Source of the DNA: Priapulus caudatus
Taxonomy: Eukaryota; Priapulida; Priapulimorpha; Priapulimorphida; Priapulidae
DNA length: 29,896 nt
Reading direction: 5' to 3'
Assembly: GCF_000485595.1 (NCBI RefSeq)
Contig: NW_014577207.1
Location: forward strand, 171,363 to 201,258
Shown here: positions 1-11,296 of the stretch, piece by piece
Layout: each line of letters starts with the position of its first letter
How positions within the stretch are numbered: position 1 is the stretch's first letter
Made by a program: the position numbers and the translations under genes
The notes under the pieces: model-generated
Seen by the model: only the letters and a program-made list of their open reading frames with translations
Told to the model about the DNA's origin: nothing
Database searches by the model: none

Positions 1-56
<56 letters not shown>
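1..56. repeat. (TC)n microsatellite at window start
   Basis: Twenty-eight uninterrupted TC units run from the first base. A purine-rich stretch of G/A runs follows to about 110, so a pyrimidine block is joined to a purine block. The repeat is cut by the window edge, so its true length is unknown. Confidence 0.97.
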
Positions 57-59
<3 letters not shown>

Positions 60-2082
60 GAGAAAGGGGAGAGAGGGAACGGAAGGGGAGAGACAGATAG
101 CGCGGGTGAGAAACCTCTAATAATATTGCTTGAACCGAAATATAGACAACTTAATACAAAGCAGGCGATCCTCAAGTATAGAAACTACAAAACTACAGGC
201 GGAGGGGGGGGACGAAGCTACGTATACGACAATTCACACGCCCGGGAATCGAACCCAGGATTATGTCCAACCAGTGCTTTAAATTGTTTCTACGGGAAAA
301 TGCTAAAGGGTATGAAAACTTACGAAGCTAACAACAACAACGACAAGAACTGGACGATAACCTATTGTTGTAAATAAATATGGTGATGGTGTTGAAGTGA
401 TAAGATATAAGGAAATATAAACATGAGGAAGTGCAATACCGAGGTTTCGATAAGTATTATGTAGAGCTATGTATAATATGATATGGTATGTGTGCGTGCA
501 TGATCGTGTGCGTGCATATGCGTGAGTGCACATATGTCTGCACACACACAAAATTATTTTACGCATTTAACTCGATTTATCCTATTCCATCGAGGAGACA
601 TGCGATGAATAGGCAAAGGAATATAGTAAAAATACCAGGAAGCAAATACTGGAGTACATTCATTACACCCGTGTTCATGTTATTAAGGGCACATAATTAT
701 ATTGCTCTACTTCTGGCTGCATGCGTTGCGAGCGACTTCGGATAGGAAAAAATTACCGCACTGGACGATTATTCGCTCTGACCCTCATACTGTGCTTCCT
801 AGTTTTTTCAAACATCGGAAACTTGCATATATCCGTTAGCAACTCTGTGTGCGAAATTCACCGAGTAGTTTTTACCCGCTCTGTGTAGCGTTTACTACTG
901 CAATTGCCGTTACTGCCACCCTATTTGTGATAGCGTTTAGCTAAACAACCGACAGCATCTATGCCCGGCTAGGTCACTTCAACACGCGACGGAGCACGCG
1001 TGGTTGCTGCGCGTGGCAGTTGACGGATATGGTTTCAGTGTCGTTTCTAATTAACGGTGTTATTACTGTAGCATGACGTCAGCGCGTAACTGAGACTCGT
1101 AACCGGAGCCTGCGGGGTGAGTCTATCCACTGAGAGTGGGGCAATGGTAAGGGGTGCTTGCTGCAATGGGTGCCAGTGTGGGCGGAGCGGTACAGACATT
1201 TTGTCAGGGAAAATTTGTTCAGAGTAAAATTGCATAAACGGAAGGTTAACCACAGCGATGACGCGTTTCATCACTACTGCAATGAGATAATCACGACATT
1301 AATGCGGGCGTTTTATTTTATGATTTCAAGCCATTATCAAAATGTAATTAAACATGGTGCCAGGTGTCATCTCTGTGTGATCTTTTTATCCCCCAAAATC
1401 TACGCTGTTACATTCGCTATCATCGTTTTTACTGTGACTGTGTCTGTTGTTACCAAACAATATAAAAACATACAATTTCATAGTCTTGCGATTTTCACTT
1501 GGATTCTCATTGCGCTACCTAACCTACTAACTGACTAGTTTTCCTCTGTGTATTTGTAAACCAAAATATGCTATGTATGGCAAAAAAAAAATTATTTTAT
1601 TTAATTTCTGCACGCTAGATCCTCAGTGTGACCAACTGCAACAAAATTACGCTAGGAGGCGTTTCAATCGCAGGCAGCGCTGAAGAAATTGTAACATTTC
1701 TCCCTCATTACCTTGATTACAGCACTATAACACCTACTTAATGTCTTGGGGGAATTGCGTCAGAATTGCGCTGCTTAACTGCACGCAGAAGAGAGAGAGA
1801 GGAGGCGTGTCTAGCCATTGAGCGATAAATCGGGTTTCAATAGACTCTAATAAATGCGCGGGTGATGAGGTACCGAAATAAATACATAACAAACGCACGA
1901 AATTCGCGGGAATTTCTTCGAGGGATGGATACCTCTAAGGGTATGAACTATCAACGCGTATGTTTTTACAGAAGATTATGAACAGATTATGTGAATTTTT
2001 TCATGTTAACTTTATTTCTCAAAATCGTCAAATCGTTTTAATCCACAGCAAAATGCTGAAAAATTAAAGACTCGTACAATAA
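57..2082. other. No gene seen; intergenic or intron-like
   Basis: Mixed-composition sequence with short open frames only. The longest frame (1158-1538, plus strand, 126 codons) starts in ordinary sequence, ends in an AT-rich hydrophobic stretch and shows no family motif. A GT-rich patch lies at 484-546. A copy of CAGGTGT lies near 1365. A short GA run is at 1790-1802. I see no promoter, splice pattern or polyadenylation context that would tie these pieces into a gene. Confidence 0.6.
235..260 (-). repeat. tRNA T-arm-like remnant, possible SINE fragment
   Basis: On the minus strand, 258-242 reads as a T arm: a 5-bp stem (CTGGG with CCCGG, one G-T pair) around the loop TTCGATT. It includes an exact RNA polymerase III B box, GGTTCGATTCC. 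The seven bases after the stem (GCGTGTG) find no pairing partner where the 5' acceptor strand should be, and no clear D arm or anticodon arm sits at tRNA spacing. This is therefore not an intact tRNA gene. A tRNA-derived SINE end or a tRNA pseudogene is the likelier reading. Confidence 0.3.
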
Positions 2083-2378
2083 AATAAAATAATATATATA
2101 CACGAGGTTTTCCCGAGCCATGGCGCTGTTCTGCGACCCTACCGTAACAATGATGCTGCCGTCTACACGATGACAGATTGTCCGCCAGACGTAGCCGCGT
2201 GGCGCCGTTTGTGTGTAATCCGTTAATGGGCCTGCTAGTACTGGAGGGCCCAGCCTCCATGACCAACAGCGGGAAGGATGCCGAGGAGCAACACAAAGAG
2301 AAGCAGGGATACTTTGATTTACTCTAGGCGGGCAAAGTGATCAAGGATGTGGCGATCGTCTCTATCTTGTCGGTTTAA
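2083..2378 (+). other. GC-rich island with broken protein-like open frames
   Basis: This island lies in AT-rich surroundings. One plus-strand frame is open from 2083 to 2223 and ends at TAA 2224-2226, reading ...RNNDAAVYTMTDCPPDVAAW in its middle. A second frame starts at ATG 2226, overlapping that stop as TAATG, and runs to TAG 2325-2327, ending in KDAEEQHKEKQGYFDLL. The same frame then continues open from 2328 to TAA 2376-2378 with GC-ending codons (AGKVIKDVAIVSILSV). The composition looks more like coding DNA than its neighbours, but the frame changes once and is stopped twice. No family is recognised, and the minus strand is also open here (2012-2296). It could be an exon with unrecognised splice sites, a decayed gene fragment or chance. 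Confidence 0.15.
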
Positions 2379-2504
2379 ATTTTGATGAAATCTCGGTTTT
2401 ATATAAGTACTTACTGCTGTGCAGCTCTTTAAGTGTAGAGCCCGCCTCTTGCAAATTAGTTGTCTACAAATAGTAAATAGGAATTGGCAGAATAATAATG
2501 GAAA

Positions 2505-2508
2505 CATC

Positions 2509-2598
<90 letters not shown>
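2505..2598. repeat. (ATC)n trinucleotide microsatellite
   Basis: About 31 CAT/ATC units with a single interruption (ACC near 2521). It reads as poly-Met on the minus strand and poly-Ile on the plus strand, which accounts for the short open frames across it. These should not be called as proteins. Confidence 0.97.
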
Positions 2599-3442
2599 TT
2601 ACTCACGCGTCTAGTATTATATACACTGTACTAACAATCGCTATTTAGAACAATATCATGCTAATCCGCCTGTAAGACGAGCTACGCCTACATACACACG
2701 CGGCGTCCGGATCATCGGAGCGGTCCGGGACACGAATCCGGTTTCAATGATGAAGAATTCTCCCCGACGACATCCCCTCATGCAGCGGAGCAAGCAGGGA
2801 CACCGTGTAACGCGGCGTAAACGCAAGATGATATGCAGAAGATGCGAGTAAATGAACTACGCGACTATGCGCCAGCCAGAGATTTCATTCTATCAACATA
2901 AACGTCTTTGTTGTGACTCCCCCCTCCTCCCAATAACACACGCGGTGCCGATAGAGAGGTGCAGCGCTAGCAGCTATAGGTCACACGCCAACCACCGACC
3001 GAGTGGCGCGGCTGAAATCTCGCCAATGTATGCATCAGAACCTCACAGTCGGCTTACGCGCAGCCAGCGGCGATATTTCTTGCCATTTTTTTCCGCAGCG
3101 CTAATACAGTTGCGTTATCGGGCAATCAATATACATTTTAGACCGATATCGGACCGTGCAATAAATAGCAATCACGTCATATCTTCCCCCGGAGAAACGT
3201 GCCGAACGCGCCGACGAAATTAATGAGCGAAAATTGTCGTCGCCGATCGAATTAGTCTATAGTCAAACTGTCATTAAAATAAACATTTAAGCAAGGAAAT
3301 TCTCCTGCGAATAGTCTGAAATTTGCTGATAAACGTTTTTTTTGCGCCGTGCCTGACAATGCGAGACGTGAACAAGCTGTGAGGCGATCGGGCTGCGAAA
3401 AGATTTCTCTTTATAATTGATTGTTTTCAAAATGTTGTTGAC
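2599..3442. other. No gene seen
   Basis: Unique, fairly CpG-rich sequence. The 123-codon plus-strand frame at 2852-3223 is rich in Ser and Arg, shows no domain signature and has no supporting context, so I treat it as chance. Confidence 0.55.
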
Positions 3443-3479
3443 TATGCGTGCGTACGTACATGCATGCGCGCGCGTGCAT
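3443..3479. other. 37-bp strictly alternating purine-pyrimidine tract (Z-DNA-prone)
   Basis: Every base from 3443 to 3479 alternates pyrimidine and purine, and an eight-base GCGCGCGC core lies at about 3466-3473. Alternating CG and TG/CA steps are the established Z-DNA-forming composition. A looser GT-rich stretch continues to about 3546. Whether it adopts Z-DNA in vivo is not known. Confidence 0.75.
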
Positions 3480-3546
3480 TAATGAGTGCATGTATGCTTG
3501 TATCACGTATGCCTGCTCGTTCGTGTGTTCGTGTGTGCTTACGTAT

Positions 3547-5408
3547 GAGCAGTGTGGATTATTATACTACATGACATATGTATACAAGACGTGTATAGGT
3601 TGTAATGTGCTATTGTAAAAGTACACGAAATAAATGCCTCTTACATAATCCATTGATAAAATCTAATTGATTAAAATAAACAGAGCGTTTGGCATGTTTA
3701 CATGTCGACGACCACCACATTTCTCAGTTCTAATATGGAAATATACGCATATAACACTGTTGAGTACGCATGAATTCTCTCATATCCGTTATTTCTGACC
3801 GTGCACCACAGTTTCAGCGTGCTGCGCCATAGGTACTGATAAACAGCGGTACTGCCAGCTTTAAGACCGCCTGGCGGGTGTGGACATCGCCGCATTAGTC
3901 GCCCCAGCGGGTCCTAAACTGCCGCACACTGTCGCATTACTTCTAGCCGATTGAACGTCAATGGCGGACGGGCATGTGAGCAAGCGCCGACAAGCAAATC
4001 AGTGCGCGCTCGCAGTCACTGCAATCGCTTATATTATAGTACCGCCCGCTGCTTCGCACAATACAAAGTTTATTCGCGGGCGCGAGCGACGCAAGCGATA
4101 CTTTCATCGCTATTGCTAACAAGCGGTGCCCACGCGTAGCACAACGGTCGCAATATATCAGAAACAGAACCTTCTAATGTGACATTGATAAACTCGGCGA
4201 ACGTCGCCGATGTTTCCAAATGAAATCGGCGATAAAATAACCGAATAACATAACTATTATATTGATGCTAAATTAATTACTTGATTATTGACTAAATTAA
4301 CTGCTAGTTATTCCTTAATTAATCGCGATACTATCAACGATATTGCCGATTCAATCTTGGCGGCGGGGCTGGAAAATATTTGGCGATTTCAATGCAAATC
4401 TAGACGTAAGCCTCCAGCATGTGTTCTATCTCAAGCAACGATGTCACGAGCTGATCCCCTCGCTAGCGTATGGCGCTTGTCACGACGCTGATGCAAAGCC
4501 CAGTGGGTTGCATCATAATGACAAATTACCTAATGAAGCAGATTACATCATTTGTTCAGTGAAATATGGTGGATCAGAAATCCATTACGTCTCATTACAT
4601 GGCTCCCTGGTCGGGGGGTTCTTACAGAGAAACCCTACGCGCTTCCTGATCAGAGCTCGTGTTTCGATCAAACTGGCGACGCTATAAATAAAAACCTTGA
4701 AATATTTATTATATTCCGGAATAAACCGTAATGAATAATTCTCTTTTAGAGACCAGAGCGCTATCTCCTGACATAAATGACGAGGTACAACGCTAACAAC
4801 GCATGCAACTGGACCTTACTGAACCTGTATAGTCCCCCTAAAATGGTAGAAGCGAGCAATATAACTTCTAATTAATTAATCATTGGGCTGTACCTCGAGC
4901 ATAGAAATCGTACCTCGCCATCGATACCTTGCAATTTACATAAGCGACTTGGTCAACATAGGCGGGAAAGACGTGTGCTCGGCGACGAAAACTGTTCAAT
5001 CGATGTCATTAATTATGCAAGGGATCGGTGGAAGCGTTGCATACGCGACGCAAATGCATCGCAAATGGCCGCCAAAAATAACAGCGCATTTGGGTAAACG
5101 AATTCCAGTAATTTGCTGCCCTCGCTCCCTCGCGTTTGCGATGTGAGCGGGGCCTTTTGAACGCGAGAAGCCGGCATTCGTTTGGCGGCGAAGGAAAACA
5201 AGTATGCAAATACTCTTTACAGTTCAAATGGTTTGATGCGGCAATAAATTGGGTAAAATAAACAAAGCGGAGTGTTTCATAGCGATTTTCATCATCTGTG
5301 AAAAATCACGCGTGTTTCGGGGACATCTATATGGTCTCTGCTCACTGCCCTTTGCGAAATAACAGTATATATGTAGGAATAGCGTGTTCTCTGCGCTCTG
5401 AACCTGCC
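3547..5408. other. No gene seen; one short perfect hairpin
   Basis: Unique sequence alternating AT-rich (4140-4340) and more GC-rich (3890-4140) patches. A perfect 7-bp inverted repeat, TCGGCGA/TCGCCGA with a 3-base loop, lies at 4194-4210, and another GGCGAT follows shortly after. Overlapping open frames at 4288-4687 and on both strands at 4883-5227 have no recognisable motifs and compete with one another, so I do not call them. Confidence 0.55.
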
Positions 5409-6148
5409 CAGGTGTGCTGACATTCATCGCTAATATCAACATCTTGAGATAATTCTCACAATGTGACTGGTATACTGAAGGCTAACCACTATCCACCCAT
5501 TTTGCTTACAGGTGTTACCGTAGAGTGACAGGTGTTACCGACGAGTCTCTGTGATAAAAATCTGTACGGTTAGCTCGAAAAAAGTTCATTTCAATGCAAC
5601 GCTACTGACATTCTTGGCAAAACTATATGATATTATTGGGAATACTTATACGCTCAGCGACAGCAGCAACGGATCGGTGACGTAGCTACGTAGTGTCTCA
5701 ATGATTTTCACACTGTTTATCATCGTATGGCCGAGTATACGTACGTCCCAGGTGTGCATGCGATGACACCACCAACACAAACCTCTTCACTCGGCTTTGC
5801 AACGATGCCACTGCTCCTGTTTCCCAGCCAGCAACACACGCTGCTTGCCAGTGCGCTGCCGATCCGCCCCCTAACAATGCCCCACAAACCCTTCAGCGTC
5901 CCGTGAAGTGACTCTCGACAATCGCGTCGAATTGTCTTCCGATTGTTACCAAATTACGGGGCGAGCTGGCGAACTTAGCTCGCATGAAGCTAGTTGACAA
6001 GTCGCTGTGCGCGCCGTGTTGTGAGAGCACACACGGCCACAATGCTCGGCACCGGATAAGCGAAACGGAAAGATGAAACATATCCCTCTTCACGCTGACG
6101 ATGTTGTCGTATCGCTACGTTTGTTCGCCTACCTGGAGGGCACACCTG
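5409..6148. promoter_or_regulatory. Cluster of five CAGGTGT E-box motifs (candidate enhancer)
   Basis: CAGGTGT occurs at 5409, 5509, 5529 and 5749 on the plus strand and at 6142-6148 on the minus strand. The two at 5509 and 5529 lie in an exact 13-bp direct repeat (ACAGGTGTTACCG at 5508-5520 and 5528-5540, 20-bp period). Chance expectation for this heptamer on both strands over 740 bp is about 0.1. CAGGTG is the established core bound by Snail-family zinc fingers and some bHLH dimers. Enhancer function is inference only, and no gene is visible in the window to be its target. Confidence 0.25.
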
Positions 6149-7204
6149 TTCACCAAGCGTAATCAGACCACACATATAGGTATACCGCTGCACGATAAGT
6201 CTATGGTGGTATAAATAACCTCGATAATGTATATTGTTAATAGTAAACCGGGAGCTCATAACTTTTATTCCTTTTACTATAACCATACTGACGAGTAGTT
6301 GGAGGTTTGGCGACGACAGAAAGTGTACCTATGTCTCTGTCTGTCTCCGACGAAAAAGCAGCGGCGACGCCATCTCTGTGAACAACGGCGTGTGCAGCTT
6401 TCCCCGCGGCAGCTGCGTTATGGGAAAAAATACATGCGCGGAATCCTCGGAAACCACGCACCAGTATTGAATCGCTATAGTATTATTTGCGATATAAAGC
6501 TTGCCGCCAAACACTCCCATAGTTGCGCGGACGAATGTTCCAGCTTACACCCCTCCTACCTAAACGCTAAAGCCGCAATGCAGACCAGCCGACAGCACTG
6601 TCGGTGCCTCGAACCCTGCGAAAATTTGCTGCGAGAAATTCCAGATTCCGCCCAGAAATTGACCCGTAAAGGATATTTTGGCGCAACCGGCCGCCTTGCT
6701 CTCGATCGCCGGCGGGCGTACAGCGCAGCGCCTGAATCGAATATGCAAAAATTGCATAAATCTGAAAATGTTTTCGGCGAATAAATATTCAAAAACAACA
6801 GCGACTAGGGGGCAAACGAATGCTCAAAGGCGCCGCAGCATGGTGGCTGCTGCGGCGGCGGCGAGAGAAGCGGTGTGAGCGACTCTCACATGCAGGCCCA
6901 GCCTCAGCACCACACACACACACACACATTCTTATTGAGATTTCATATTATCGGAGGTGCATTCGCGCGGCGTGCGTGGTCCTTTGCAAAGCGGGAAAGG
7001 TTTGGTGCGGCGACTGCTTTCTTCCGGGAGCTTATGCACGAGAAAATCTACTCTACAATCGGCGAGCTGCGCGCATGCGCCAAAAAAGGTTTTCGCCTGC
7101 AATTTTTATCTCTTATTGCGATCGTTTGGTTCGCGAATGTCGGGTTTATATGAGAAAAATATCAGCAATGTCCGCCAGCGACCGAGAAAGACTACCTTAC
7201 GTCG
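6149..7204. other. No gene seen; overlapping chance open frames
   Basis: Several frames are open at once on both strands because the stretch is GC-rich with few TA dinucleotides. The longest (6299-6784, plus, 161 codons) shows no domain, and antisense frames overlap it. A perfect inverted repeat, TATGCAA-AAA-TTGCATA, lies at 6742-6758 and a short CA run at about 6909-6928. I find no splice or promoter evidence. Confidence 0.55.
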
Positions 7205-7385
7205 GTGCATGCATGGCAGTTTTCCCTAGCTAGTGGCTGCACGGAGCGCATGCATAGATGGCAGTGTTCCCTAGCTAGTGGCGCACGCAGCGTGTGCATG
7301 GATGGCGGTGTTCCCTAGCTAGTGGCGCACGCAGCGTGTGCATGGATGGCGGTGTTCCCTAGCTAGTGGCGCACGCAGCGTGTGC
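7205..7385. repeat. 44-bp minisatellite, four units
   Basis: Units start at about 7205 (45 bp), 7250, 7294 and 7338 (44 bp each), followed by a stub GTGCA. Every unit carries TTCCCTAGCTAGTGG, which holds the 8-bp palindrome CTAGCTAG. Units 3 and 4 are identical, unit 2 differs at a few bases and unit 1 is the most diverged, so the latest duplication was at the right end. The period is not a multiple of three, and no frame reads as a sensible repeat protein. Confidence 0.95.
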
Positions 7386-9038
7386 AGCAGCAATCAATAA
7401 GACTCGCCGAGGCTAGCGGTTTATGAGCTCATCGCGTCTTGTCGCGCAGCAGAGCCGACTGGTGTTCGTTTACGAAAACGTCGTGCCGCCTCGAGCGTCT
7501 CCGGCAGCAATTACAACACACCTCATCTACATTTCGCCACTCTTCCTCTCGCGCTTCCAGCGACATGTTTGATTGTCTCCACCAGCGCAATATACACACA
7601 GAAACCATGCACATTACGGGTCGCTAAAACAATGTTAGCCGAAGTACTTCAACAGATTCCTACGCAAATTTGCAGAGGATCCTCCAGTTTAAGAGAGCAA
7701 CCATAACTTTGTAAATTTGAACAAACTATTTACAGCACTCCAGGCTTCACCGCCATGCGACTGCCGAGTGCGACATGTATAAACATGGAATCTGCACAAT
7801 ATAGTGAGGGTTTCGCCTGCCTGCTGTATACGCACACGCAACAACGCGTGCACGCACACACAGATACAATCACACGCACGCATGTACGCAGAACATGATA
7901 AACTGCACGCACGCGTAATAAATAAATTCATCAAATTTATTTTGTAATTTATTTTGTAATTATTTTGTAACAACAAATTTTTTGTAATTAATTCTGCATT
8001 CAACGTTATCACGCATCGTGGGGAGGAAATGACTGCTATTACGAGAAGTCAAATGCGTCTACGACTATGGTTTTAACTATATATTAAAATAGTATTCGCT
8101 TAGCCAAAAACAGACATAGCTATGTTGCCCAGCGTTTTAAAATTAACGTTATATTCTTTACAACGATGCACAATAAACAAAGACACCGAGTCGTTATAAA
8201 GAATTATGTCAGGCGCATGAAGTTTGCTGCCATCAACATATTTGCTTGAGTACTGCTATATGAGCGTAACTGACATGGACGACCATGCATGAGACATCCT
8301 TGTACGGTTTACGCCGGCGTCACATCGGCGCTCGACCAATACTACGGTCCGAACGATGTGTGTAGGCTTGGAGATTTACATACATGCACACGCTGACTGA
8401 ATTCACGCCTAGCGATGCACCGTCTGTCGCTGCGAGAGGCTGCGCGGCGCGCGTGCGGTCGCGTTCGTTGCTGAAGCCAGAAACCCGAACTCTAGAGCAG
8501 CCCAATAACGAAATTACGCCGCTTGATGCGTTGTGCAAACACGCAAATTAATTTCTGGAAAACGGACGAGAGTCGGCGCCCAAACGAGCTGCATTGTGAG
8601 TCAGACCACTCAGAGTTGTCCGGGGGCCTCAAGCTGCCTTTCCAATTTCTCTAACGCAATAAGCGACCGATAACAAGTCTCCTTTATGAATATAATGAGG
8701 CAATGTTTAGTAGTTCGCACATTGTAATAAAAGATGCACTATTTCGCCTTTCAGACGAGTAATTTCTGATTCTGACCGGCGCGCATTGACGATGCGTTAT
8801 CGAGTTTTGCGCGAGTTTTGACGCACTAAGTGAATGTTTGTTTGCCTTACAAATAGAGGCGCGAGAAATAATTGCATGATCTATATAGCCAGAATGCATC
8901 GGGCTCTCTCATAATGCACGTCGGTACGGGGTAGTCACTATAGGGAGAAGCTCAAAGACAGAGTAGCATGACATCATGATTGTGTGTGCGGCACATAGGT
9001 GACATTGTGGTATTCATATTCACACACAGACTCTCTTT
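7386..9038. other. No gene seen; minor simple repeats
   Basis: Contains a CA/CG-rich patch at about 7830-7890, a short AT-rich tandem repeat at 7936-7990 (TATTTTGTAAT at 7938, 7950 and 7961, then a variant) and otherwise unique sequence. A 14-base match to the T7 promoter 3' half lies at 8935-8948. No open frame exceeds about 107 codons, and the longest minus-strand frame (7689-8012) is built from these simple repeats. Confidence 0.6.
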
Positions 9039-9045
9039 CACACAC

Positions 9046-9079
<34 letters not shown>
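9039..9079. repeat. (CA)n microsatellite
   Basis: About 20 CA units with one CG interruption near 9049-9050. Confidence 0.95.
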
Positions 9080-10356
9080 TTCAGGCTGTACGGCGTTTCT
9101 CGCGCGGCAGTGGAAATGGCAGCCTAAGCTACCACCGCGCGCGATGTGCGGATCTATAGCTAGGCAGCAAAATCAGCAACGAATCAGCGGCATATTGCTG
9201 GAAATTAACCATTCAAACTGAACGGTATTGTCGCGCCCGGACACACACAATGCGGGACGACAATATCTGGGACATTAGAGCAATAATTGATGTTCTGAAA
9301 GATATACGTGGCAAATTTCCACTGGGGAGACATTAATTAGCTTGTGAAAATTCTTTCATCGGCGAGAACGAAGAATACTAGTTTCATGCAGCCGCTCAAA
9401 TTAGAGCGGAATTCTTTGACATCTTGCTATTAGCAGCTTAATCACCTTAAAATATGACGATTTTGTACAGCAGTATTTAATTATGTTTCATAAACGATAT
9501 CCGTAAGAACCATCAGTCGCCGTGACGGTTTCATACAGACAAAATGTATTAAATGATACTGCATTTAGATAGTAAATAATAATATATAGCCGTAGTGTTG
9601 AAATATGGTATGCGATAATAGTTTATAGCGCGACTACTCATGCCGAAAGTATAGCAAGGTCGTTAAATCAGAAGAAATGTGGATTACACTGAGCTACCAC
9701 TGTTGACTAAGACCCTGTCTGTCATCGCTGTAGCTCTAAGCTTGCTGTACGTATATGCCGCGTTCTACATAGTTCTCTAACCCAACTGCCATCGTCGCGG
9801 TTGTCTGTTCGCAGCAGCGAGTACAGCTGCGTAGGCTGCGTACATTGCTCATTAATATCCGCGAGAGGCGTACGACGAGCAGAGAGCAGCACGGATAGGC
9901 TCTATGTGCCTGCCTTCAAATGAGGTAATGATGCCGATATATTAAACCGTTGCTCTGCGACTGAAATTAGCAATATAGAGCAGAGATGATGGGGTAATTA
10001 TGGTGGCTAATATAGTCGTAATATCGGGCCATATGCAGACAATCGGGTCCGGCCGTGAAAGGCGGCGTTCGGAACGCAAATCACTACTTCCTGGCGCACG
10101 CGGCCATTCGCCGAATATTGCTACGGCTGTGTCATTGATTCATTTTGCCTCCTAATTTGAACTCGTTTGCTCGAACACTGATAACGCGACAGATAGGGAG
10201 GTACAAGTGGCTGTGAGAAAAATGGTCGGGCGAAGCGATGGCGCGATCGAGACATCTTGCAGTGTGTCTCGTTTTCTCTTCGCGAAATTAAATCATACAG
10301 TCTTCACTGTTATCGTGAGCTGGCGCTGAACAGAAAGCATGACGGGGCAGTCAAAT
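9080..10356. other. No gene seen
   Basis: Unique sequence, AT-rich at 9290-9660 and more CpG-rich at 9780-10250. All six frames are heavily interrupted: no open frame of 60 codons occurs between about 8900 and 10257. This makes it the clearest non-coding block in the left half. Confidence 0.65.
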
Positions 10357-10452
10357 TGATGGATGGATGGATGGATGGATGGATGGATGGATGGATGGAT
10401 GGATGGATGGATGGATGGATGGATGGATGGATGGATGGATGGATGGATGGAT
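10357..10452. repeat. Pure (GGAT)n tetranucleotide array, about 24 units
   Basis: Twenty-four GGAT units (equivalently ATGG) without interruption. The array passes at 10453 into a degenerate GATC/GATA-rich tail (to about 10533) that is shared with the end of the large array at 17269. The open frames across it (Met-Asp-Gly-Trp on plus, Ser-Ile-His-Pro on minus) exist because this repeat lacks stops in all six frames. Confidence 0.97.
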
Positions 10453-11296
10453 AACGGATGGATCGATCGATCGATCGATGGATGCATAGATCGATTAATG
10501 GATGGATCGATGGATTGATAGATAAATTGATAGATGTGTGATTACGCGTGAGCGAGAGCACGTGCATATGTGGGCCTCGGGTGTGTCCGTGTATGGTATG
10601 TACCTATATGTGTGTCGGCGCTTCCTTCTGTCAATTGGCGGCGCACGCATGCCTGTTCAAAATATTCATTTGCTCTGCGATTTCCTAACAGTTTAAGGAT
10701 ATACGGCTAAGCAAATATTGTGCCTTTCTGTAGAAAATAAATTCAGCAAACAACTCCGCAAGTACTAGAGTAATTCAAGTCTGCGTCTTTTTGCAGGCGA
10801 AGATACAAGCTCTCTGCGACCGCCTCGATATTAACTTGTTCCCTGCGTATTGATATAGGCCGGGATGTAAAACATGCACTATATGCGGAGGTGGAACCGC
10901 AAACAGGCTAAACTGTTTGCACTCCGTCATGGATTCTATTGGTTTTGATGTTGTGGGATGATTATGCTCGTATTGCAAGAGTAATCGCACAAATATTCCC
11001 GTGCCAAAAATCCGCAGCACAGAGGAAATCGTGTCAAGAGGGGTTTCAGTATTTCTAATTGCAGGGAAAGCAAGAACGCTGAAGTATCATGCCTCCAATA
11101 TGTCTCATTCCCGCCTACTGAATCACAGGCGGGAGTGACCGCGCTGTAATATGTCTGACCATGCAGTGAGCAACGATTAGGCTCAATATAAGATCCCGAT
11201 GACTATTCCTGATGCGTATCATTATGGGTGATGATGAGCAACTCATGTGTATGGCAATTAACTCCCATTGTGTCACATTGTGCGTGTCTGTGCATT

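Noticed and set aside
2319-2634. Poly-Met and poly-Ile open frames
   Set aside because: Direct translation of the (ATC)n microsatellite.
6299-6784. 161-codon plus-strand frame
   Set aside because: No motif, overlapping antisense frames, GC-rich sequence with few stops, and no splice or promoter context. The length is within chance expectation.
7205-7385. 44-bp repeat as a CRISPR-like array
   Set aside because: Units are directly adjacent with no distinct unique spacers, and the surrounding DNA looks eukaryotic. It is a minisatellite.
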